Made by a program: the position numbers and the translations under genes
The notes under the pieces: generated by a model
What the model was told of the DNA's origin: nothing
The model's input: the letters and a program-made list of their open reading frames with translations, nothing else
The model's database searches: none
NCBI RefSeq assembly: GCF_005502935.1
Contig: NZ_SCMP01000008.1
Span: forward strand, 124,001-188,000
DNA from: Pseudomonas sp. 2FG
GTDB taxonomy: Bacteria; Pseudomonadota; Gammaproteobacteria; Pseudomonadales; Pseudomonadaceae
DNA: 64,000 nucleotides
Direction of reading: 5' to 3'
Part shown: positions 25,983 to 34,631 of the stretch, one piece after another
Numbering within the stretch: the first letter of the stretch is position 1
Layout of the letters: the number at the start of each line of letters is the position of its first letter

Positions 25983-27302
25983 TTACAGGTTATAGCCGCG
26001 CTCGTTGTGCTGAGCCAGGTCGAGACCAACGGTCTCTTCCTCTTCGCTGATGCGCAGGCCCATCACCAGGTCGAGCACCTTGAGGATCACGAAGGTGACG
26101 ATGGCGGTGTAGACCACGGTGAAACCAACACCTTTGAACTGGATCCAGACTTGTGCGGCGATGTCTTCTACAGTGCCGAAGCCACCCAGTGCCGGCGCCG
26201 CGAACACGCCGGTCAGCAGCGCGCCGACGATGCCGCCGATACCGTGCACGCCGAAGGCATCCAGGGAGTCGTCATAGCCGAGCTTGCGCTTCAGACTGGT
26301 GGCGCAGAAGAAGCAGATCACCCCAGCCGCCAGACCGATTACCAAGGCGCCCATCGGGCCCACGGTGCCGGCCGCCGGAGTGATGGCCACCAGACCGGCC
26401 ACCACACCCGAGGCGATGCCCAGAGCGCTCGGCTTATCGTGAGTGATCCATTCGGCGAACATCCAGCCCAGGGCAGCCGCCGCGGTGGCGATCTGGGTGA
26501 CCAGCATGGCCATGCCAGCGGTGCCGTTGGCGGCAACGGCGGAACCGGCATTGAAGCCGAACCAGCCGATCCACAGCATGGCCGCGCCCATCAGGGTGTA
26601 GCCGAGGTTGTGCGGCGCCATCGCCGTGGTCGGGTAGCCCTTGCGCTTGCCCAGCACCAGGCACGCCACCAGACCGGCGATACCGGCGTTGATATGCACC
26701 ACGGTGCCACCGGCGAAGTCCAACACACCCCAGTCCCACAGCAGGCCGCCGTTGCCGCTCCAGACCATGTGGGCGATCGGTGCGTAGACCAGGGTGAACC
26801 AGATAGCCATGAAGATCAGCATCGCGGAGAACTTCATGCGCTCGGCGAAAGCCCCGACGATCAACGCCGGCGTGATGATGGCGAAGGTCATCTGGAAGAC
26901 GATGAACACGCTTTCCGGGATGGCATAACTCAGGCTCGCTGGCGTGACACCGGCGAGGAAGGCCTTGGACAGGCCGCCGACGAAGGAGTTGAAGTTAACC
27001 ACCCCCTGCTCCATACCGGCGGTGTCGAACGCGATGCTGTAGCCGTAGATGACCCACAGAATGCTGATCAGGCCGGTGATGGCGAAACACTGCATCATCA
27101 CCGAGAGGATGTTCTTCGAACGGACCATGCCGCCGTAGAACAGGGCCAGGCCGGGGATGGTCATAAACAGTACGAGTGCGCTGGCGACGAGCATCCACGC
27201 GGTATCACCGCTATTCAACACAACCTCGTCAGCGGCCATGGCCAGACCGGGGGTAACGAGGGACAACAGGGCTCCTAGCCCTGCGAGCTTACGCAGAGTC
27301 AT
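25983..27302 (-). CDS. amtB: Ammonium transporter AmtB
   Basis: A 439-residue polytopic transporter with a cleavable-looking signal (LAGLGALLSLVTPGLAMAAD) and eleven membrane helices. Family landmarks are WMLVASALVLFMTIPGLALF-YGG with the gate region, FAGGTVVHINAGIAG containing the first pore histidine, and DDSLDAFGVHGIGGIVGALL containing the second. It moves ammonium into the cell and is blocked by the PII protein GlnK. It is the second gene after glnK, 33 bases apart, the usual nitrogen-limitation operon. Confidence 0.97.
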   Translation of the reverse strand: MTLRKLAGLGALLSLVTPGLAMAADEVVLNSGDTAWMLVASALVLFMTIPGLALFYGGMVRSKNILSVMMQCFAITGLISILWVIYGYSIAFDTAGMEQGVVNFNSFVGGLSKAFLAGVTPASLSYAIPESVFIVFQMTFAIITPALIVGAFAERMKFSAMLIFMAIWFTLVYAPIAHMVWSGNGGLLWDWGVLDFAGGTVVHINAGIAGLVACLVLGKRKGYPTTAMAPHNLGYTLMGAAMLWIGWFGFNAGSAVAANGTAGMAMLVTQIATAAAALGWMFAEWITHDKPSALGIASGVVAGLVAITPAAGTVGPMGALVIGLAAGVICFFCATSLKRKLGYDDSLDAFGVHGIGGIVGALLTGVFAAPALGGFGTVEDIAAQVWIQFKGVGFTVVYTAIVTFVILKVLDLVMGLRISEEEETVGLDLAQHNERGYNL

Positions 27303-27335
27303 ATTGTTTTCTCCTGGGGCGTTGGGTTCGGCGGC

Positions 27336-27908
<573 letters not shown>

Positions 27909-27963
27909 TCAGGCATTTATCATCTGAAAGCCGCACTGTGACCGGATTGCGCAAGTGAGTCAC

Positions 27964-27978
27964 GCACAACAACAGTGC
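27964..27978. promoter_or_regulatory. Possible NtrC enhancer site
   Basis: GCAC-N7-GTGC (GCACAACAACAGTGC) is the dyad core of NtrC sites. It sits about 80-100 bases upstream of the predicted sigma-54 promoter of glnK, a normal enhancer distance. Only one good dyad was seen; a second half-site, CGCAC, lies near 27933. Confidence 0.5.
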
Positions 27979-28080
27979 GCACTGCGCCCCACTAGCGCCC
28001 TAAAACCGTGCAAAACGTCGCCCCCGTTCAGACGCGATGCTGCGTGTTACACTGCCGGCCGTCTTATCCGGAACCCCGCC

Positions 28081-28341
28081 ATGCTGCCGCCCAAAGCCTT
28101 GCTCGATGCCCTCAGCGCTCACGCCTCCCGTCTGTTCAACGGCGATAGTCCGTTGCCGCGTAGCGAGTTCGAAACACAGTTCAAAGCCCTGTTGCAGAGC
28201 GGTTTCAGCAAGCTGGACCTGGTCAGCCGGGAAGAATTCGACAGCCAGATGGCCGTGCTGGCGCGCACCCGCGCGCGCCTGGAGGCCCTGGAAGCCAAAG
28301 TCACCGAGCTGGAAGCCAAACTGTCGCCGCCCACCGAGTAA
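28081..28341 (+). CDS. ubiK: UbiK, ubiquinone biosynthesis accessory factor (YqiC/BMFP)
   Basis: An 86-residue protein of the BMFP/YqiC family, a trimeric coiled-coil factor that assists the aerobic ubiquinone hydroxylation complex with UbiJ. The N-terminal amphipathic helix (LLDALSAHASRLF) and central FKALLQSGFSKLDLVSREEF segment are followed by the C-terminal coiled coil (MAVLARTRARLEALEAKVTE). Length is usual. It lies divergent from glnK and 39 bases upstream of the ComM-type gene, the usual order in Pseudomonas. Confidence 0.93.
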   Translation: MLPPKALLDALSAHASRLFNGDSPLPRSEFETQFKALLQSGFSKLDLVSREEFDSQMAVLARTRARLEALEAKVTELEAKLSPPTE

Positions 28342-28380
28342 CGCACTCGGCGTGAGCGGCATGTGATCAAGGAGTGATCC

Positions 28381-29874
28381 ATGTCTCTGGCCATCGTCCA
28401 TAGCCGCGCGCAAGTCGGCGTCGAAGCCCCGGCGGTCACAGTCGAGGCCCATCTGGCCAACGGCCTGCCGTCGCTGGCGCTGGTCGGTTTGCCGGAAACT
28501 GCGGTCAAGGAAAGTAAGGACCGGGTGCGCAGCGCCATCCTCAATTCCGGCTTCGACTTCCCGCCACGGCGCATCACCTTGAACCTGGCGCCCGCCGACC
28601 TGCCCAAGGATGGCGGCCGCTTCGATCTGGCCATCGCCCTCGGCATTCTCTCCGCCAGCGGCCAAGTGCCGGGCGCCGCGCTGCTCGAGGTCGAATGCCT
28701 GGGCGAGCTCGCGTTATCCGGCGCCCTGCGGCCGGTGCAGGGCGTGCTGCCCGCCGCGCTCGCCGCCCGCGCCGCCGGGCGCGCCTTGGTGGTGCCGCGC
28801 GCCAATGCCGAAGAAGCCTGCCTGGCCTCGGGCCTCGTCGTGATCGCCGCCGACCACCTGCTGGAGCTGGCGGCGCACTTCAACGGCCAGACTCCGCTGG
28901 CGCCCTACCAGGCCCAGGGCCTGCTGCGGCACGCCGCGCCCTACCCCGACCTCGCCGAGGTGCAGGGCCAGGTCGCGGCCAAACGCGCCCTGCTGGTGGC
29001 GGCCGCCGGCTCGCACAACCTGTTGTTCAGCGGTCCGCCCGGCACCGGCAAGACCCTGCTGGCCAGCCGCTTACCCGGGCTGCTGCCGCCGCTGAACGAG
29101 CGGGAAGCCTTGGAAGTCGCCGCCATCCAGTCGGTGGTCAGCCATACGCCGTTGAACGCCTGGCCCCAGCGGCCATTCCGTAATCCACATCACAGCGCCT
29201 CGGGGGCGGCGCTGGTCGGCGGCGGCAGCCGGCCGCAGCCGGGCGAAATCACCCTGGCGCACCAGGGGGTGTTATTTCTCGATGAGCTGCCGGAGTTCGA
29301 TCGCAAGGTCCTGGAAGTGTTAAGAGAGCCGCTGGAAAGCGGCCAGATCGTCATTGCCCGGGCGCGGGACAAGGTGCGCTTCCCCGCCCGCTTTCAACTG
29401 GTCGCGGCGATGAACCCCTGCCCGTGCGGCTATCTGGGTGACCCGAGCGGCCGTTGCCGCTGCAGCTCCGAGCAGGTCCAGCGCTACCGCGCCAAGCTCT
29501 CCGGGCCGCTGCTCGACCGCATCGACCTGCACCTCACCGTGGCGCGGGAAACCACCGCGCTGCATGTGCCGAGCGCGGCCGGCGCCGACAGCGCGAGTGC
29601 CGCCAGCCTGGTCGCCCAGGCACGCGAGCGGCAGCTACAGCGCCAGGGCTGCGCCAATGCCTTTCTCGATTTGCCCGGCCTACGCCAGCATTGCGCGCTC
29701 GGTAGCAGCGACCAGGCCTGGCTGGAAAGCGCCTGTGAACGCCTGGGCCTGTCCCTGCGCTCGGCCCATCGAGTGCTCAAGGTCGCCCGCACCCTGGCCG
29801 ATCTGGAACAGATCGAGGCCATCGGCCGCGCGCATCTGGCCGAAGCCCTGCAGTACCGGACGAATTTGTCCTGA
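28381..29874 (+). CDS. comM: YifB/ComM family AAA+ ATPase (Mg-chelatase-like)
   Basis: A 497-residue AAA+ ATPase. The N-terminal ChlI-like domain starts MSLAIVHSRAQVGVEAPAVT and includes GLPETAVKESKDRVRSA. The ATPase core has Walker A SGPPGTGKTLLASRLPG, the RPFRNPHHSASGAALVGGG segment and Walker B LFLDELPEF. The C-terminal Mg_chelatase_C domain follows CPCGYLGDPSGRCRC with conserved cysteines. In Vibrio and Acinetobacter ComM is a hexameric helicase promoting branch migration in natural transformation; the homologue is widespread in non-competent bacteria too. It lies 39 bases after ubiK. Confidence 0.95.
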   Translation: MSLAIVHSRAQVGVEAPAVTVEAHLANGLPSLALVGLPETAVKESKDRVRSAILNSGFDFPPRRITLNLAPADLPKDGGRFDLAIALGILSASGQVPGAALLEVECLGELALSGALRPVQGVLPAALAARAAGRALVVPRANAEEACLASGLVVIAADHLLELAAHFNGQTPLAPYQAQGLLRHAAPYPDLAEVQGQVAAKRALLVAAAGSHNLLFSGPPGTGKTLLASRLPGLLPPLNEREALEVAAIQSVVSHTPLNAWPQRPFRNPHHSASGAALVGGGSRPQPGEITLAHQGVLFLDELPEFDRKVLEVLREPLESGQIVIARARDKVRFPARFQLVAAMNPCPCGYLGDPSGRCRCSSEQVQRYRAKLSGPLLDRIDLHLTVARETTALHVPSAAGADSASAASLVAQARERQLQRQGCANAFLDLPGLRQHCALGSSDQAWLESACERLGLSLRSAHRVLKVARTLADLEQIEAIGRAHLAEALQYRTNLS

Positions 29875-30354
29875 AGCGGCTGTCGGCGGCAGAGCGCGAT
29901 AAAGCTGAAGGCTGCCTAGCCCAAACGTCCAGCGCAGGCAACGGCAACGTCGCCACGGCCTCACACAAGCGCTCCTGCTTGGATCTGCCGGGCTCCTTGG
30001 GGCACCCACCAGGCAATCGTCTAGACTACTTGCCAGCGCGGTCGGCGTAAGTAGAGTGCGGCGCCCCGCAGCAATGCCCTCGGCCATCGGCACCCATGCT
30101 GAGGGACGGTCCATAGATTAAAAGTAAATCTGCCCCCCCTTTTCCTGTGACACGCGGAAAGTCGGGGCGACCGAAACAAGCTGCAAAGTCAGAGTCTGGC
30201 TTGTTGTTCTAGAAACCAGGGAGCCCCTATTTCGCTACTTTGCCGCTTCTGCCACGACAGACGGGATCAAAGCGGATCGGCTATGCACAGATGAAACCGC
30301 GCGGGATCCGCAAAGGATGCTGCCATGTCAGGCATTTCAGTCTTGGGGGCGTAA
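29875..30354. other. Intergenic region upstream of the chemoreceptor gene
   Basis: About 480 bases with no supported gene. The right half (30110-30250) is less GC-rich, with tracts such as TTAAAAGTAAATCTGCCCCCCC. It probably holds the chemoreceptor promoter. It marks where synteny with P. aeruginosa is interrupted between the ComM-type gene and the ProE-like gene. No tRNA or attachment site was recognised. Confidence 0.35.
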
Positions 30355-32370
30355 ATGAAAAATCTTAAAATCTGGCAAAAACTGGCATTGATGGGTGCCG
30401 TTTTCATGCTTCCTTTTGCCGTGGTGACCTACAAGATGGCGTCCTCCATCGACGCACTGGGGGTCGAATTCGCCCGGCAAGAGCTTCGTGGCGTGGAATA
30501 TTACACCCCGTTACTTGGCCTCCTGAAGCATCTGCAACAGCACCGCGGCATGACCAACGCCTGGTTGAGCGGCGATAGCTCCTTCAAGGACAGAGTGGCC
30601 GGCAAGAGCGCCGAGATCGAGAACGATCTCAAGCGCATGGACGAGCTCGACCAGCGCCTGGGCAGCGCGTTGCGAACGAGCCAGCAATGGGCGGCCTTGA
30701 ATGCGGCCTGCCGCGACCTTCTGAACCAAACGACCAGCCTGTCTCTTGAGGATGGTTTTGAGCTACACACGAAGGTGATCGGCGACACCATCGCCCTGAT
30801 CACCGACGTCGGCGATGCTTCCAACCTGACCCTCGATCCCGATCTCGACAGTTACTACCTGATGAATGTGCTCATTTTTCAGGGGCCCGAGTTAGGTGAA
30901 CTGCTGGCCCAGGCTCGTGGCCTGGGCAGCGGCATGGCGGTCCAGCAGAAAGGGACAGCCGAACAGTTCGAAAGACTGAACCGCCTGTCCATCCTGGTGG
31001 CGTTTCTGCAGAAAAAAATGCAGGAATCACTGAGCAAGTCCTTGCAGGCCAATGCAGCGCTTGGACCGCAACTCGAAACGCACACGCAAACCACCATGAA
31101 TGCTGTCCAGGACGCGGCGAGCTACGTCAGGAGTCTGGCCGTAAGCCGCAAGCTGGATACCAGCGAGGATTATTTCGCGACTATGAGTCGGAGCGTCGAC
31201 GCGGTTTTTGACGTGGAGGCTGACACCGCCAAGGCCCTGAAGGGCCTGCTCGACAAGCGCATCGAGAAACTCCAGGGCGAAGTGCTCTTGACGCTGGCAG
31301 GGGCCGCGCTCGGCCTGCTGGTGGTTTCCTGCATCGGCTTCTTCATCGTCCGCGACATCACGGTTAGCCTCCGGCAGGTCGTGGGAATCGCCAACCAGAT
31401 TGCCTCCGGGGATCTCACGGTGCAGACAACCGCCGGGGCGCGCAAGGATGAAGTCGGGGTATTGGCGCATGCGTTTGGGCGAATGGTCGCCGGCCTGAAG
31501 GAGACGGTCGTCGCCGTGCAGAAATCTGGCATCCAGGTCAACACTTCGGTCATGGGGATCTCGGCCACGGCCAAGCAGCAACAGGCCACGGCCAGCGAGG
31601 TCGCCGCGACGACGGCCGAAATCATGGCCACTTCCAAGGAGATTTCCGCCACCTCCCGGCAACTGGTCAAGACCATGAATGAGGTTTCCGTGGCTGTCGA
31701 GCAAACCGCGACGCTGGCGGGCAACGGACAAAGCGGCCTCAGCCGCATGGATGAAACCATGCAAAAAGTCATGGCCGCCGCCGGCCTGATCAATACCAAG
31801 CTGGTGGTGCTTAGCGAAAAGGCCGGCAACATCAATCAGGTGGTCACCACCATTACCAAGGTCGCCGATCAGACCAACCTGCTGTCGCTGAACGCCGCCA
31901 TCGAAGCCGAAAAAGCCGGTGAATATGGCCGCGGTTTTGCCGTCGTGGCGACGGAGATCCGGCGCCTGGCCGACCAGACCGCGGTGGCGACTTACGATAT
32001 CGAGCAAATGGTGCGGGAAATCCAGTCGGCGGTGTCAGCGGGCGTGATGGGCATGGACAAATTTTCCGAAGAGGTACGCCGTGGCATGCAGGACGTGCAG
32101 CAGGTCGGCGATCAGTTGTCGCAGATCATTCACGAGGTACAGACCCTGGCACCCCGTTTTGAAGCGGTCGGTGAAGGCATGCAGGCCCAGGCAGCGGGAG
32201 GGGAGCAGATCAGTGAGGCCCTGACCCAGCTTGGCGAGGCCTCGCAGCAGACCGTGGAATCACTGCGCCAGTCGACCAGGACGATAGGCGAACTTAATCA
32301 GGTGGTGGGCGGACTGCGCGACTCGGTGTCCCGTTTCGGGCTGCAGGAGTTAGGGGCAGGCGCGGTCTGA
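30355..32370 (+). CDS. Methyl-accepting chemotaxis protein, WspA-like signalling domain
   Basis: A 671-residue transmembrane receptor. TM1 is near residues 10-30 (LALMGAVFMLPFAVVTYKMA) and TM2 near 309-333 (LLTLAGAALGLLVVSCIGFF). The periplasmic region between them is helical and resembles nitrate/nitrite-sensor-type bundles (LGLLKHLQQHRGMTNAWLSG). A HAMP segment follows TM2. The cytoplasmic hairpin NQVVTTITKVADQTNLLSLN, AAIEAEKAGEYGRGFAVVAT, then EIRRLAD and the following YDIEQMV and GVMGMDKFSEEVRRGM closely resemble WspA, the surface-sensing receptor of the Wsp c-di-GMP pathway. No wsp or che genes adjoin, so it is an orphan. Confidence 0.88.
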   Translation: MKNLKIWQKLALMGAVFMLPFAVVTYKMASSIDALGVEFARQELRGVEYYTPLLGLLKHLQQHRGMTNAWLSGDSSFKDRVAGKSAEIENDLKRMDELDQRLGSALRTSQQWAALNAACRDLLNQTTSLSLEDGFELHTKVIGDTIALITDVGDASNLTLDPDLDSYYLMNVLIFQGPELGELLAQARGLGSGMAVQQKGTAEQFERLNRLSILVAFLQKKMQESLSKSLQANAALGPQLETHTQTTMNAVQDAASYVRSLAVSRKLDTSEDYFATMSRSVDAVFDVEADTAKALKGLLDKRIEKLQGEVLLTLAGAALGLLVVSCIGFFIVRDITVSLRQVVGIANQIASGDLTVQTTAGARKDEVGVLAHAFGRMVAGLKETVVAVQKSGIQVNTSVMGISATAKQQQATASEVAATTAEIMATSKEISATSRQLVKTMNEVSVAVEQTATLAGNGQSGLSRMDETMQKVMAAAGLINTKLVVLSEKAGNINQVVTTITKVADQTNLLSLNAAIEAEKAGEYGRGFAVVATEIRRLADQTAVATYDIEQMVREIQSAVSAGVMGMDKFSEEVRRGMQDVQQVGDQLSQIIHEVQTLAPRFEAVGEGMQAQAAGGEQISEALTQLGEASQQTVESLRQSTRTIGELNQVVGGLRDSVSRFGLQELGAGAV

Positions 32371-32549
32371 TCGGCATGGCTACCGGGTTTAATCGGGGAA
32401 CACTCAGGAACTGGTTTATTTCTAGTCGTAAACAAAGAGTGGCGACCACACCTTGACTCTACCAGAGGCAACTCTCTACCTTGAGTTTCAAACGTTGCAC
32501 CCAGTTTTCGCCGCAACCCACTGAAAACTAAAAAATAAGGGCTCCACAG
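32371..32549. other. Left boundary region of an AT-rich island
   Basis: The sequence changes here from GC-rich receptor codons to AT-rich DNA (AACTGGTTTATTTCTAGTCG, AACTAAAAAATAAGGGCTCC). It likely holds the promoter and ribosome binding site (AAGGG) of the next gene. No repeat or attachment site was recognised. Confidence 0.4.
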
Positions 32550-33221
32550 ATGAATCATATGGTTGTTAGCAATTTATTTCGGATATCCGAAGAGGGCCCG
32601 GTTAGCACTCAAACACCCAATCCTGAGCTTGTGCACCTGCGCCAAGGCGACATGGATGGTGCTTGTGGGCCCTACTGTATCGTCATGGCGCTCATTGCTT
32701 TGGGGCTGATGACTCGAAGCCAAGCTGAGAACATGGATCAATTTGATGGGCGCGGAAAAAAAGGGCACTTTCGTGATGCACTAAAGGATTTTGGTGCTTT
32801 GGTTTCACAGGGCACGAATACCAATGATTTACTCCGACTTACAGACTTTTTTAAAACCGAACAACTCAAAAGAAATCATGTTTTCGGCAAGAAGGAGGAC
32901 GTTTTTAATGCAGTAAATGATGCTGTTGAAGATGCTCTGCCAATCATCTGTCTGCGCTGGGAAGGTGGTTCAGGACACTGGTTACTGGTAGTGGGATATC
33001 AAGGCATTAAGTGCGACGGCGAACTGCGTGCTACTCACTTGCTGTGCCTCGATCCCGGACAAGAAACCCCGACAACTGGACTCTGGAATGCCGTTGTGGA
33101 GGTGTTTAAGCCTGACGGGTTATCCGCCGAACGCGGGCGCTTGAGCTCTGCGCACTGGGGTATGAGCGGCGGGAAGAGAAAATGTAAGCTTGAAGATACC
33201 TTGATTCTGAAAATTAAGTGA
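32550..33221 (+). CDS. C39/papain-like cysteine peptidase-like protein of unknown function
   Basis: A 223-residue cytoplasmic protein with no signal peptide. Three blocks fit a C39-type papain-fold catalytic centre: GDMDGACGPYCIVMALIALG (nucleophile candidate Cys39), GGSGHWLLVVGYQG (His143) and LLCLDPGQETP (Asp168). Between them is a helical region (GHFRDALKDFGALV, TDFFKTEQLKRNHVF). Codon use is AT-rich: 32821-32880 has 20 G/C of 60, unlike flanking Pseudomonas genes, so horizontal acquisition is likely. It is followed 196 bases later on the same strand by an FtsZ-like gene with the same bias; the two look like one module. The substrate is unknown. Confidence 0.6.
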   Translation: MNHMVVSNLFRISEEGPVSTQTPNPELVHLRQGDMDGACGPYCIVMALIALGLMTRSQAENMDQFDGRGKKGHFRDALKDFGALVSQGTNTNDLLRLTDFFKTEQLKRNHVFGKKEDVFNAVNDAVEDALPIICLRWEGGSGHWLLVVGYQGIKCDGELRATHLLCLDPGQETPTTGLWNAVVEVFKPDGLSAERGRLSSAHWGMSGGKRKCKLEDTLILKIK

Positions 33222-33417
33222 TGGGCTGATCCAGTGTCGAGGACATACCGAAAACAGAAGCCCTTCTAGATTGAAGTACACCCCATGGGATAAGTAGGTG
33301 GGCGGCTCGAGCAATGATTTACACGTTGCTTTTTGGCGAGCCATTAACTAGACCCCTTAATTTAGCTCGCTTTAATTTTCAATTCAGACTATATAGAAAT
33401 ATAGGCAGCCCTGACAA
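33222..33417. other. AT-rich spacer inside the island
   Basis: A 196-base AT-rich gap between the peptidase-like and FtsZ-like genes. Segment TTAATTTAGCTCGCTTTAAT followed by TATATAGAAATATAGG at about 33357-33408 could be a promoter for the second gene. No frame or RNA was recognised. Confidence 0.4.
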
Positions 33418-34497
33418 ATGAAAACCAAAGAATCCAATTCATCCGCCATTTTTATTGGCGCCAGCAATGATACCGAGCCTGGAATATTTATTGATACGAA
33501 CTCTCCAGCCCATCTAATTCCAGAGTTACTGAGAAAAGAATGCGGAAAGTCAGCCCATGAGAAACCTATTACTGAAGCCCCCATCGCTATTGTGGCTGTA
33601 GGAAAACTCGGCCGCTCCATGCTTGAGCGTGCAGGGCTGGCATTGATGCGCCCGTATATAACTATTGTAATTGATACTGACCGCAAGTGGTTAACATATA
33701 GCACCTACGCCACTCGTACGTTACTAGTCGACTGCAAGGGAGTGCCGGCGAAAAGCCAGAGTGAAGTGAGGCGTATTGTCATGCTTCAACAGGAAGAAAT
33801 TGGACATTTATTAGATGGCCTAGACGTGGTTGTTCTTCTTACGGGATTAGGAGGCACTGCAGAAACTGAAATATCCTGCGTAGTGGCCGATATTTTGGCT
33901 ACACGTAATAATCCAACCTTCGCTGTTGCAATTACCGCATCTGAAACTGAGGGGGAAATACTTTACAAACGCAGCACTGCAGGTTTGAAAGCATTGAGAG
34001 GGCGAGTAACAGCGTTGCTTGAGGTGCAAAATCATGCACTTGAAGAAGAACAAATAGTGTTAACAAAAAAAGCATATTTCGAGCGTGCGGCACAACTAGC
34101 CGAGCAGTTCATCCGTGTTATCGCATCTCCCGCCCCGACTCCTGGGTTAATTGGTGTAGACATTGTCGACGTAATGAGCGTCCTGAGTGGTGGACGGGCA
34201 ATAGTGATGGGCTGTGGCACTGGGAATGGCATAAATAGTGCCTCAATTGCGCTGAAAGCCGCTTTAAGCGGGACTGTATTGGAAATAGAAAAATTACGCT
34301 CGGCTGACGGGCTAATGGTTTTAGTGGAAATTGGAAACAATTTTAGTATCGACCAATTTGGCCCTATGTATGAACTAATCGATACGTATTTTAGCGAATA
34401 TACAAATGTTAAAATGTCCTGCATTCACATTGAGGAGTTAGAAGTTGACGCTCGTGTCACGGTACTGGCTCGGCTTTTACCAGAAGCACTAGATTGA
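33418..34497 (+). CDS. Divergent FtsZ/tubulin-superfamily GTPase-like protein
   Basis: A 359-residue protein whose order of motifs follows FtsZ. IAIVAVGKLGRSMLERAGLA (56-75) stands at the T1 loop. ITIVIDTDRKWL (81-92) parallels the INTD strand. VVVLLTGLGGTAETEIS (137-153) occupies the T4 tubulin-signature loop, GGGTGTG in FtsZ. GVDIVDVMSVLSGGRAIVMG (246-265) parallels NxDFAD-V-x-x-V-M of the T7 loop with both catalytic aspartates (Asp248, Asp251). The C-terminal domain ends ELEVDARVTVLARL, like EELGDEIRVTVIATG. The glycine loops are altered, so nucleotide binding may differ. There is no FtsA/ZipA-binding tail. AT-rich codons (22 G/C of 60 at 33481-33540) suggest transfer. Confidence 0.68.
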   Translation: MKTKESNSSAIFIGASNDTEPGIFIDTNSPAHLIPELLRKECGKSAHEKPITEAPIAIVAVGKLGRSMLERAGLALMRPYITIVIDTDRKWLTYSTYATRTLLVDCKGVPAKSQSEVRRIVMLQQEEIGHLLDGLDVVVLLTGLGGTAETEISCVVADILATRNNPTFAVAITASETEGEILYKRSTAGLKALRGRVTALLEVQNHALEEEQIVLTKKAYFERAAQLAEQFIRVIASPAPTPGLIGVDIVDVMSVLSGGRAIVMGCGTGNGINSASIALKAALSGTVLEIEKLRSADGLMVLVEIGNNFSIDQFGPMYELIDTYFSEYTNVKMSCIHIEELEVDARVTVLARLLPEALD

Positions 34498-34631
34498 GAG
34501 CGCCTCACTAAGCCCAGCAGGAGCCACAGCAAGCCAAGATGCAAACCGGGGGCTTGGCGTTTGGTTTAGCCACAGCGGCGCTGGGCCTGACCCTGAGCTT
34601 TGAATGGAAGACCGCGCGGCGGCCGCTGCCG

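Noticed and set aside
34498..34631. Attachment-site repeat flanking the AT-rich island
   Set aside because: I compared the two boundaries (32371-32549 and 34498-34631) and saw no convincing direct repeat or tRNA end; mode of insertion remains unknown.
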